Assembly (NCBI RefSeq): GCF_017833415.1 | Contig: NZ_JAFICC010000012.1 | Location: 124,001-188,000, forward strand | DNA: 64,000 nucleotides | Origin: Flavobacterium sp. 1355 | GTDB taxonomy: Bacteria; Bacteroidota; Bacteroidia; Flavobacteriales; Flavobacteriaceae | Direction of reading: 5' to 3' | Program-made: the position numbers and the translations under genes | Shown: positions 1 through 7,148 of the stretch, piece by piece | How the letters are laid out: every line of letters begins with the position of its first letter | Position numbering within the stretch: the first letter of the stretch is position 1 | Notes under the pieces: generated by a model | Databases searched by the model: none | What the model saw: only the letters and a program-made list of their open reading frames with translations | What the model was told of the DNA's origin: nothing

Positions 1-64
1 TACAATTATGGTTTCCGTTTTCTTGTAAGAAATACGAAAGTCAGCCAAATTTCTAAAGTAAAAA

Positions 65-78
65 TGTAATCGATTGCA
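65..78. promoter_or_regulatory. Palindromic operator candidate, copy 1
   Basis: TGTAATCGATTGCA is a near-perfect 14-bp palindrome with a central CG. A second copy with the same core lies at 251-264. A central CG flanked by symmetric arms is typical of LacI-family operators, so a sugar-responsive LacI-type regulator controlling a gene to the left is possible. That assignment is inference; only the repeated palindrome is seen. Confidence 0.35.
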
Positions 79-250
79 CAAACATAAAAATTTTTTTGAT
101 ACAAAAAATTTAAAATCATAAAAAAATCTTAATTAAACTTAATTTTTATAATTATTTACTATTTAAAATAAGTTATGCATAATTTAATAGCTTTATAAAT
201 ATTAAATATATTTTTATTAATTGTTTAAATATGTGCAATTAATAAAACAT

Positions 251-264
251 AATAATCGATTACA
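251..264. promoter_or_regulatory. Palindromic operator candidate, copy 2
   Basis: AATAATCGATTACA contains the perfect 10-bp palindrome TAATCGATTA and matches the site at 65-78. The two sites are about 186 bp apart, a spacing compatible with DNA looping by a tetrameric or dimeric repressor. The regulated gene is unknown. Confidence 0.35.
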
Positions 265-549
265 TAAAGAAAATTAAAGATTTATCAGGCTTTGTTTATG
301 TAAGTATTAGAACGCCTTCAGAAAAAATTAAGGGCATTATCGTATTGTTTAAAAAATTAAAAATGATATAAATTCTTTTATTTTTTTTAAACTCAATTAA
401 GACATCTTATAATGGAATTTGAGGATTTAAAAAATTAGTACTTGATATTTGGGCTTTTACAACAGAAAAACCAACTATTAAATCAAATAATTAACATTCT
501 ATTAATGTTCTACTTCCCCTATAGATTTTATTATAAACTAAATATAACT

Positions 550-557
550 TACATTTG
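550..557 (+). promoter_or_regulatory. metNIQ -7 promoter element
   Basis: TACATTTG matches the Bacteroidota -7 consensus TAnnTTTG exactly and lies 64 bp before the metN start. A clear -33 TTG was not found. The leader of roughly 60 nt contains a short AGCG/CGCT inverted repeat at about 571-589. Confidence 0.5.
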
Positions 558-621
558 CATCGAATTTGTGAGCGGATATTTGCTTCGCTTTTAATTTTCA
601 ATTGATTGCAAAAAATACAAT

Positions 622-1653
622 ATGATAGAATTAAAGAATATTACTAAAAAGTTTCATAAAACCGGGAGAGAAATCATTGCTTTGCAGGATGTTTCGGTTC
701 ATGTCCCTCCTGGAAAAATATTTGGTGTTATCGGAACTTCGGGTGCGGGCAAAAGCACTTTGATACGATGTATAAACCTGCTCGAAAAACCGACTTCTGG
801 TGATGTGCTTGTAGACGGCAAATCACTATTACAATTGAGTAATTCACAATTAGCAAAAGAAAGAAGACAAATCGGAATGATTTTTCAGCATTTTAATCTT
901 TTATCTTCAAGGACTGTTTTTGACAATGTTGCTTTTCCTTTAGAATTAGCAGGTGTTTCTAAACCTGATATAAAAAAGCGTGTTCTGGAATTATTAGATT
1001 TAGTTGGACTTTCTGAAAAAATAAATGATTATCCGGCTAGTCTTTCCGGCGGTCAGAAACAGCGTGTTGCCATTGCAAGAACTCTGGCAAACAACCCTAA
1101 AGTTCTTTTGTGTGATGAGGCTACGAGCGCACTTGATCCCGGAACTACCAGATCTATTCTGAATTTATTAAAAGATATTAATAAACGACTAAATATCACT
1201 ATTCTTCTTATTACGCATCAAATGGAAGTGGTAAAAGCCATTTGTGATGAGGTTGCTGTAATCAGTAACGGAAAATTAATTGAACAGGGAACTGTGGGCG
1301 AGATATTTGCAAATCCAAAGAATGAACTTACCCGTGAGTTTATCTCTTCTTCTCTACATATAGAAATCCCGGACTTATATCAGGAACGATTAAAATCTGA
1401 TTATAAAGATGGTTTACATCCTTTATTGCGACTGGAGCTAAACGGAAATTCGGTAAATGAGCCTATTTTAACTCAGGCAGCCATTCAGTTTGGTGTAAAT
1501 GCCAACATTATTACCGCACAAACGGCTTATGCAGGCGATACCAATTTCGGAATTCTTATTGTTGAGTTATCCGGTAGTGAAACACAACATAAGGAAGCAA
1601 TTCGATTTTTTAATGACAAACACGTAAAAACAGAAATATTAGGCTATGTCTGA
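622..1653 (+). CDS. metN: Methionine ABC importer, ATP-binding subunit MetN
   Basis: This cytoplasmic ATPase powers uptake of methionine across the inner membrane together with MetI and MetQ. The 343-residue protein has Walker A GTSGAGKST at about 38-46, signature LSGGQKQR from 141, Walker B VLLCDE at 161-166 with the TSALD loop, and the switch histidine in LLITHQ. The region after about residue 250 fits the C-terminal NIL domain that binds methionine and gives feedback inhibition in this family. The length is normal for MetN. The start is ATG, and the stop overlaps the metI start by 8 nt, so the two are translated from one message. Family and substrate rest on the complete metNIQ order. Confidence 0.95.
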   Translation: MIELKNITKKFHKTGREIIALQDVSVHVPPGKIFGVIGTSGAGKSTLIRCINLLEKPTSGDVLVDGKSLLQLSNSQLAKERRQIGMIFQHFNLLSSRTVFDNVAFPLELAGVSKPDIKKRVLELLDLVGLSEKINDYPASLSGGQKQRVAIARTLANNPKVLLCDEATSALDPGTTRSILNLLKDINKRLNITILLITHQMEVVKAICDEVAVISNGKLIEQGTVGEIFANPKNELTREFISSSLHIEIPDLYQERLKSDYKDGLHPLLRLELNGNSVNEPILTQAAIQFGVNANIITAQTAYAGDTNFGILIVELSGSETQHKEAIRFFNDKHVKTEILGYV

Positions 1654-2299
1654 ATCTATTATAACACTCTTATTACAAGGAACTTTTGAAACTATTGTAA
1701 TGACTTTTCTAGCCGGATTTTTCGGTTTTTTGCTGGGCCTCCCTTCCGGAATATTATTATTCCTTACCAGAAAAGGTCAGATTCTCGAACATCTATTGTT
1801 TAATCGTGTTCTGTCTGTAATTGTAAATATCTTCAGGTCGATACCGTTTATTATTTTAATTGTATGGATGATTCCTTTTACACGAACTCTGGTCGGAACT
1901 TCAATCGGAGTTAGTGCAGCGTTGGTGCCGCTGAGTATTGGAGCTGCTCCGTTTATTGCAAGATTAGTAGAAAACAGTTTGCTGGGTTTGCCTTCAGGAT
2001 TAATTGAAGCCGCAAGGGCTTTGGGCGCAACACCGCTGCAAATTGTATATAAAGTATTATTGCCGGAAGCACTTCCATCCCTTATCAATGCCGCATCTAT
2101 TACATTAATCACACTTGTGGGTTATTCTGCTATGGGCGGGGCCGTTGGTGCCGGCGGACTCGGGCAGATTGGTTATCAATATGGGTACATTGGTTATGAT
2201 GCCGTAATCATGAATACGGTTTTAGCACTACTTGTTGCCCTTGTCTTTATCATACAATTCGTCGGAGACAGACTTTCTAAATATTTTGACCACAGATAA
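1646..2299 (+). CDS. metI: Methionine ABC importer, permease MetI
   Basis: This inner-membrane permease subunit of the methionine importer is 217 residues with about five hydrophobic segments, the normal MetI size. The cytoplasmic coupling motif is visible as EAARALGATPLQIVYKVLLPEALPS (EAA loop, residues about 115-140). The gene starts inside the end of metN and is followed 27 bp later by metQ, giving the standard operon. The C-terminal glycine-rich stretch GYSAMGGAVGAGGLG is also typical. No anomalies are seen. Confidence 0.94.
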   Translation: MSESIITLLLQGTFETIVMTFLAGFFGFLLGLPSGILLFLTRKGQILEHLLFNRVLSVIVNIFRSIPFIILIVWMIPFTRTLVGTSIGVSAALVPLSIGAAPFIARLVENSLLGLPSGLIEAARALGATPLQIVYKVLLPEALPSLINAASITLITLVGYSAMGGAVGAGGLGQIGYQYGYIGYDAVIMNTVLALLVALVFIIQFVGDRLSKYFDHR

Positions 2300-2326
2300 A
2301 CTTAGTTATAATTTTAAAACATAAAC

Positions 2327-3145
2327 ATGAATACAAAAAATAAACTTTCTGTACTTGGAGGGATTTTAGCCCTGACGCTAACACTTGCTAACTGTGGAAA
2401 AGAAAAGAAAAACGACCCTAATCATATAAAAGTGGGAGTTGCGGCAGGACCTGAATTCATTGTTGCACAAGCTGCACAAAAAGTAGCAAAAGACAAATAC
2501 GGACTAGAAGTTGAGCTGATTACTTTTAATGATTATGTTGTTCCAAACGAAGCTTTGAATCAGGGTGATATCGATGCTAATGCTTTTCAGCATAAACCTT
2601 ATCTTGATGAGCAGGCTAAGCAAAGAGGCTATAAACTTGCCATTATCGGTAAAACTTTTATTTACCCGATTGCCGCATATTCAAGAAAAATAAAAACACT
2701 TGCCGAACTAAAACCGGGTAGTACAATTGTTATTCCAAATGACCCTACAAATGGCGGACGTTCGTTATTATTGCTTCAAAAAAACGGTCTTTTAAAACTT
2801 AAGGATAATGTTGGCCTTTTACCAAAAGTGATTGATATTACTGAAAATCCTAAGAACTTAAAAATATTAGAATTAGAAGCACCGCAAATTCCAAGAACGC
2901 TAGATGACGAAGATGTATCGTTAGCTATTATCAATAATACTTTTTCATCACAGGCAGGACTAGTTCCGTCACGAGATGCATTATTTGTAGAAGATAAAGA
3001 TTCACCTTACGTCAATTTGGTTGTTTCGAGAGAAGACAACAAAAATGACGAGAAAGTTTTGAAATTCTTAAAAGCTTTTCAATCTGATGAGGTTGCAAAA
3101 GCAGCAGAAAAAGAATTTAAAGGCGGTGCTGTAAAAGGCTGGTAA
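2327..3145 (+). CDS. metQ: Methionine-binding lipoprotein MetQ
   Basis: This substrate-binding protein of the importer belongs to the NlpA/MetQ family and is 272 residues long. A lipoprotein signal ends in the lipobox LANC, so Cys23 should be acylated and the mature protein tethered to the membrane. Family hallmarks include VGVAAGPEF near the mature N-terminus, LNQGDIDANAFQHKPYLDE and IPNDPTNGGRSLLLLQ. The gene follows metI closely and ends 24 bp before a terminator hairpin, so it closes the operon. Whether it prefers L- or D-methionine or related compounds cannot be read from sequence. Confidence 0.94.
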   Translation: MNTKNKLSVLGGILALTLTLANCGKEKKNDPNHIKVGVAAGPEFIVAQAAQKVAKDKYGLEVELITFNDYVVPNEALNQGDIDANAFQHKPYLDEQAKQRGYKLAIIGKTFIYPIAAYSRKIKTLAELKPGSTIVIPNDPTNGGRSLLLLQKNGLLKLKDNVGLLPKVIDITENPKNLKILELEAPQIPRTLDDEDVSLAIINNTFSSQAGLVPSRDALFVEDKDSPYVNLVVSREDNKNDEKVLKFLKAFQSDEVAKAAEKEFKGGAVKGW

Positions 3146-3168
3146 AACCATTAAAATCCAAATAGAAA

Positions 3169-3202
3169 AAGGCTGGCAAATAGTATTTGTCAGCCTTTTT
3201 TA
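3169..3202 (+). terminator. metNIQ terminator
   Basis: A 12-bp stem (left arm 3169-3180, right arm 3186-3197, one G-T wobble) closes a 5-nt loop and is followed by a T-run. The hairpin is close to symmetric, so it may also stop transcription of the converging MFS gene that ends at 3231. Confidence 0.85.
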
Positions 3203-3230
3203 TAAAAACTAAATTCTAAATTTTAGTATT

Positions 3231-4409
3231 TTAAATTGCCTCTGCTTCCTGCAATTCAATCTGAGAGCTTCTTCTTCTTTGAATCAAGACAGAAGTGATT
3301 ATCATACCGACAATTGACATTCCGACACCAATAAGATTTGGAGAAGCATAACTGTAACCGGCAATTAAAGGCAGACCTCCAAGAAAAGCCCCTAATGCAT
3401 TTCCGATATTAAAACTTCCCTGCAATGAAGCCGATGCAATCATTTCGGCACCTTTGGCAGTACGGATCATCAACATTTGAATTGGCGCAATAACCGAAAA
3501 AGAAATAGCACCGGTTAAGAAAGTAAAAATCAAAGAAGCATATTGATTAAAAGAGAAAAAATAAACCAAAATTAAATCCACCGACATTACCATCAGTAAC
3601 GCCAATGTAGTCGGAGCCGGAGAAAACCGGTCTGCAAGCTTACCACCCAAAAAATTTCCGACCACCATTCCGAAACCTGCCAGAATAAGAATATAAGAAA
3701 CGTCTTCGGGAGAAAATTTAGACACCTTAATCAACAAAGGTGCAATGTAACTTATCCAGGCAAAAAGCCCGCCAAATCCAATGGCCGTGATCCCGATAAT
3801 AAGCCAGGCATCGGCTTTCTTAAAAAACTGCAGCTGCGTTTTCATGTTTACCGTTTGGTTTTTTTCCAGATTTGGCATCCATAAATAGATAAACAAAAAG
3901 GTAAGCGACCCTACAATTGCAATAAGAATAAATGTATAACGCCAGATAAAATGATGACCAATATAAGTCCCGATTGGAACTCCTATTAAATTAGCCAAAG
4001 TCAGGCCCGAAAACATAATAGCAATTGCTTGTGCTTCTTTGCCTTTGTCTGCCAAACGGCTTGCCACAACTGCTCCTACTCCAAAAAATGCTCCGTGTGG
4101 CAGTCCTGATAAAAATCGTGAGGCAAACAAAAAATTATAGTTGGGTGCAATGATAGACAGTGCATTAAAAAGTGTTAGCATTAAAGCTAAAATTAAAAGC
4201 ATTTTTTTGGGCGCATAATTCCTGCCTAATATTACTAATAAAGGCGCACCAATAACAACTCCAAGTGCATACGCCGAAATTAAATAACCGGCAACCGGAA
4301 TTGAAACTTTCATATCTGAAGCAATGTCAGGCAATAAACCCATCATTACAAATTCTGTAATTCCAATAGTTAGCCCTCCTAAAGAGAGAGCAATGAGACT
4401 TTTTTTCAT
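3231..4409 (-). CDS. MFS drug/sugar efflux transporter (DHA1, AraJ-like)
   Basis: A 392-residue inner-membrane protein with about 12 hydrophobic segments. The N-terminus carries GITEFVMMGLLPDIA, the signature of the DHA1 AraJ/YdhP/NepI-type branch of the major facilitator superfamily, followed by LGRNYAPKKM, the inter-helix 2/3 loop. It should export a small hydrophobic or sugar-like compound using the proton gradient; the substrate is unknown. It is divergent from an AraC regulator at 4513 with about 100 bp between starts containing facing promoters, so that regulator probably controls it. Start is ATG at 4409; length is normal for the family. Confidence 0.85.
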   Translation of the reverse strand: MKKSLIALSLGGLTIGITEFVMMGLLPDIASDMKVSIPVAGYLISAYALGVVIGAPLLVILGRNYAPKKMLLILALMLTLFNALSIIAPNYNFLFASRFLSGLPHGAFFGVGAVVASRLADKGKEAQAIAIMFSGLTLANLIGVPIGTYIGHHFIWRYTFILIAIVGSLTFLFIYLWMPNLEKNQTVNMKTQLQFFKKADAWLIIGITAIGFGGLFAWISYIAPLLIKVSKFSPEDVSYILILAGFGMVVGNFLGGKLADRFSPAPTTLALLMVMSVDLILVYFFSFNQYASLIFTFLTGAISFSVIAPIQMLMIRTAKGAEMIASASLQGSFNIGNALGAFLGGLPLIAGYSYASPNLIGVGMSIVGMIITSVLIQRRRSSQIELQEAEAI

Positions 4410-4446
4410 CTGATTAATTAAGAAAGGAAAATGACTTTCTATGAGG

Positions 4447-4487
4447 CAAATTTAACTCAATTGCAGAAAAATTTAGTTGTATATTTG
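4447..4487. promoter_or_regulatory. Divergent promoters of the MFS gene and araC-type gene
   Basis: TATATTTG at 4480-4487 on the plus strand, with a TTG at 4461-4463, serves the AraC gene. TAAATTTG read on the minus strand from 4454 to 4447 serves the MFS gene. Both match TAnnTTTG. The elements are so close that a protein bound between them could affect both directions. Confidence 0.6.
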
Positions 4488-4512
4488 CGATATAAACTTG
4501 TATATTTAAGTT

Positions 4513-5346
4513 ATGCCAAAATTAAATCAATTTGAAACTCTTGTTATAAATGAATTTGAAGATGAAAAATTTCATCTTCCGCCACATACGCATACGTATT
4601 ATGAGATCATCTATATTAAAAAAGGAAGTGGCGTTCATCATTTAAACAATAATCTTCTCCCTTATAAAACGGGTGATTTATTTGTTATTTCTCCAGACGA
4701 TGAGCATTATTTTGACATTAAAAAAAGTACGCGCTTTGTATATATCAAATTCACTGACAGTTATTTTAATTCAAAACAAAACCTTACCTGTGATGAATTT
4801 TTAATTCATACGCCCGAAAGTTTTATGCGTGACAAAACACTCAAAGAAACTGTTTTAAAGTTTGATGATCCCTGCCGTACAATTCTAAAAAATACGATCG
4901 ACAACATTTCTGCTTATAATTGTAAAACCGATGTTTCGAATTCGCCAATTGTATTTTATCAGATCCTTTCTATTTTTGGATTAATAAAAGAAACCATGCG
5001 CAGCCTGAACCTTGTTGTAAAAGGAAATTCTATTGACAACGAGCAGATTACTTCTTACATTCATCAGAATATATATCAGCCAAAATTGGTTCAGATCAAG
5101 GTAATTGCAGATCATTTTAACATTGCGCAAACTTATTTTAGTGCTTACTTCAAAAGGACTTTTTCTATTAGTTATCGTGATTATATTCATAATTTGAGAA
5201 CAACGCTAATCGAAAAACGTTTTCAGAATAACCAATTACCTGTCAAGCAAATTGCGTACGAATTTGGCTTTACCGATGAGAGCCATCTGTCTAATTATTT
5301 TAAAAAAAGAAAGAACATGAAACCTACAGATTTTAAAAGGTTATAG
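4513..5346 (+). CDS. AraC-family transcriptional regulator
   Basis: The 277-residue protein has an N-terminal cupin-like sensing half with the motif PPHTHTYYEIIYIKKGSG at about residues 22-40, then a C-terminal AraC/XylS double helix-turn-helix from about 180 to 275 ending in FGFTDESHLSNYFKKRKNMKPTDFK, the classic second-helix signature. It should bind DNA near its own promoter and activate or repress the divergent MFS exporter. The inducer is unknown. The start is ATG with a TATATTTG promoter 26 bp upstream. Confidence 0.88.
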   Translation: MPKLNQFETLVINEFEDEKFHLPPHTHTYYEIIYIKKGSGVHHLNNNLLPYKTGDLFVISPDDEHYFDIKKSTRFVYIKFTDSYFNSKQNLTCDEFLIHTPESFMRDKTLKETVLKFDDPCRTILKNTIDNISAYNCKTDVSNSPIVFYQILSIFGLIKETMRSLNLVVKGNSIDNEQITSYIHQNIYQPKLVQIKVIADHFNIAQTYFSAYFKRTFSISYRDYIHNLRTTLIEKRFQNNQLPVKQIAYEFGFTDESHLSNYFKKRKNMKPTDFKRL

Positions 5347-5388
5347 TTATGGAAATCTTAAAAATTATTTCTTCAATTGTTTTTTAGT

Positions 5389-5396
5389 TAAATTTG
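5389..5396 (+). promoter_or_regulatory. Promoter of the copper-cluster Cys-rich gene
   Basis: TAAATTTG matches TAnnTTTG. Its last three bases are also the most upstream possible TTG start (5394) of the following reading frame. If this promoter is used, transcription would begin at about 5401 and translation must start downstream, at the TTG at 5415. Confidence 0.45.
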
Positions 5397-5414
5397 TATT
5401 TCAAAAACATTTCA

Positions 5415-5780
5415 TTGTCAAAAAAGGTTCGCATAGTATTTATTCTTCTAACTCTTGGTTTCTTTTTGATTCCGGGTATCAATTATGCCTGTAATAATAG
5501 GCATTCTGAAGAAATGACCGTGAAAGAAACAAAAGAAAACAGCTGTGAAAAAGAATGCTGTAAAAAAAACAATTCAAAAGAAGAGAAACATAATTGTGAT
5601 GAAAAATGTCATCACGCCAACTGTACAGTTTCTTTTCAGTTGAATGCGATACCTCCAAATGAATTTATTTTTGAACGAAATAATTTTAATTTCGCTACTA
5701 AAAAACAAAATTGCCATTATAATGAAACTGGCCTTTCTGCTGGTTTTACCTCGATTTGGCTACGTCCTAAAATAGGATAA
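5415..5780 (+). CDS. Small exported Cys/His-rich protein of the copper cluster
   Basis: About 121 residues with a hydrophobic signal segment ending near GINYA-C, then a Lys/Glu region with clustered cysteines and histidines (SCEKECCKK, HNCDEKCHHANC) and a C-terminus ending SIWLRPKIG. Small secreted proteins with a CC motif and a similar tail occur beside metal-efflux genes in Bacteroidota, so binding of soft metal ions in the periplasm is plausible but not proven. No in-frame ATG precedes the signal peptide and a stop codon lies just upstream, so a TTG start is needed. I chose 5415 because the TTG at 5394 lies inside the -7 element. It is 96 bp before the DUF3347 gene. Confidence 0.6.
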   Translation: MSKKVRIVFILLTLGFFLIPGINYACNNRHSEEMTVKETKENSCEKECCKKNNSKEEKHNCDEKCHHANCTVSFQLNAIPPNEFIFERNNFNFATKKQNCHYNETGLSAGFTSIWLRPKIG

Positions 5781-5876
5781 TTCTTTTTTTGACAGCCATA
5801 ATTGGGTCAAAATCAATCTTAATCTTTCGAATAAATTAAAAAGGATTTTTTTCCTTTCAATCTAAAAATATATAAC

Positions 5877-6404
5877 ATGAAAAATTCAATCATAGCAATA
5901 GCAGCAATAATTACTTTATTATTTTCTGCAAATAACATTCAGGCAAATTCTATCAAAACAGAAAAAAATGAAGTAACAGATTCATCAAGTCAGCTTCAGC
6001 CTGTTTATGATGCTTATTTTACAGTAAAAGATGCACTTATAAAAAGTGACAGTAAATTGACTTCGGCAAAAGCCAAAGATTTACTTACCGCGATAACAGC
6101 TGTAAAAATGGATAAACTAAAGGATAGCGAACATACCGTTTGGATGAAGGTTGTAAAAAAACTAACCGCTGATGCCAAAAGTATTTCGGCAACAACAGAT
6201 CTTAAAAAACAACGTGAGACTTTTAAATCGCTGTCTAAAAAGACATACGATTTAATAAAAGTTTCAAATCCCGACCAGCCAATTTACAAACAATATTGCC
6301 CAATGGCAGATGCTGACTGGCTGAGCAAAGAAAAAGCGGTTAAGAATCCTTATTATGGTTCTTCTATGCTGACTTGCGGAAATGTTATAGAAACTATTAA
6401 ATAA
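5877..6404 (+). CDS. DUF3347-family periplasmic protein (copper-associated)
   Basis: A 175-residue exported protein with a signal peptide of about 23 residues ending NNIQA. The body is a helical domain followed by the family's C-terminal motif YCPMADADWL (Cys141) and NPYYGSSMLTCG (Cys167). In other Bacteroidota this motif occurs at the end of CusB-like efflux adaptors or as a stand-alone protein, and the Cys/Met pattern suggests Cu(I) binding. It is followed two bases later by the HMA-AraC regulator, so the two are translated together. The exact role, metal chaperone or sensor partner, is inference from context. Confidence 0.75.
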   Translation: MKNSIIAIAAIITLLFSANNIQANSIKTEKNEVTDSSSQLQPVYDAYFTVKDALIKSDSKLTSAKAKDLLTAITAVKMDKLKDSEHTVWMKVVKKLTADAKSISATTDLKKQRETFKSLSKKTYDLIKVSNPDQPIYKQYCPMADADWLSKEKAVKNPYYGSSMLTCGNVIETIK

Positions 6405-6406
6405 AC

Positions 6407-6967
6407 ATGAAGCTTTACATCAAAAATATGGTGTGCAGCCGATGCAAAATGGTGGTGAAGTCTGAGTTCGAAAAACTCGGGCTTCAGACCATTGCTGTCG
6501 AATTGGGCGAAGTTGAACTGGAAAATGAAATGAGCGATAAGCAGAAACATGCTTTATTAGAAAATCTTCAGGCTTTGGGTTTTGATTTGATCGATGACAA
6601 AAAAAGCAAAACTGTCGAAAGAATAAAAACACTGATTATAGATTTAGTCCATCATAAAAACAATGATCTCAAAATCAATTTATCAGATTATTTAGCAGAA
6701 GATCTTAGTCAGGATTACAATTCGCTGAGCAATTTATTTTCTGAAATTGAAAATACCACTATAGAAAAATATTTCATTAGCCAGAAAATTGAAAAAGTAA
6801 AAGAATTATTGGTTTATAATGAGCTTTCATTAAGCGAAATTGCCGATATTTTAAACTACAGTAATGTGGCTCACCTGAGCAACCAGTTCAAAAAGATTAC
6901 TGGCTTTACTCCTACCTCTTTCAAAAAATCGAAAGATAAAAAGCGCATTCAGATCGAGAATTTGTAA
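6407..6967 (+). CDS. HMA-like metal-binding domain fused to AraC DNA-binding domain
   Basis: A 186-residue protein. Residues 1-65 look like a heavy-metal-associated (ferredoxin-like) domain, beginning IKNMVCSRCKMVV with Cys10 and Cys13 in a CxxC arrangement. Residues about 100-178 are an AraC-type double helix-turn-helix, with LSLSEIADILNYSNVAHLSNQFKKITGFTPTSFKK as the second motif (described by position; key residues A, LGY-like NY, S, LS, F, G, P). There is no cupin domain. The architecture suggests a cytoplasmic Cu(I) sensor that directly switches DNA binding, controlling the efflux ATPase at 7149. It sits two bases after the DUF3347 gene. The function is inferred; the domains are visible. 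Confidence 0.8.
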   Translation: MKLYIKNMVCSRCKMVVKSEFEKLGLQTIAVELGEVELENEMSDKQKHALLENLQALGFDLIDDKKSKTVERIKTLIIDLVHHKNNDLKINLSDYLAEDLSQDYNSLSNLFSEIENTTIEKYFISQKIEKVKELLVYNELSLSEIADILNYSNVAHLSNQFKKITGFTPTSFKKSKDKKRIQIENL

Positions 6968-6990
6968 TTTTTTTAATATTGCAAGATTGC

Positions 6991-7027
6991 AACATAGTCC
7001 AGGGCTTTAACCTTGGGCTATGTTTTT
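6991..7027 (+). terminator. Terminator after the HMA-AraC gene
   Basis: A 14-bp imperfect stem (6991-7004 with 7011-7024, two G-T wobbles) has a short loop and runs into a T-tract. It separates the DUF3347/regulator unit from the P-type ATPase gene, which therefore needs its own promoter in 7028-7148. Confidence 0.8.
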
Positions 7028-7148
7028 TATCAATGAATTGCGGTTTAAAAATAACATTAGTAAATCTTACAAATCATTCTCAAAATTATACAAACGTGAA
7101 CAATTTATAGTTCGGAAATTTGCATTGTAATACTTAAAAAAGAATACA

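Larger units (their letters stand above)
1..621. other. AT-rich intergenic stretch left of metN
   Basis: No convincing gene is visible in this stretch. It is extremely AT-rich. It holds two copies of a TAATCGATTA-type palindrome (65-78 and 251-264) and, near its right end, a TAnnTTTG promoter for metN. No tRNA, terminator hairpin or recognisable riboswitch was found. The left part is probably the upstream region of a gene outside the window. Confidence 0.6.

Noticed and set aside
541..621. SAM riboswitch in the metN leader
   Set aside because: A methionine operon could have one, but I found no SAM-I, SAM-II or other conserved core; only a short AGCG/CGCT repeat is visible.
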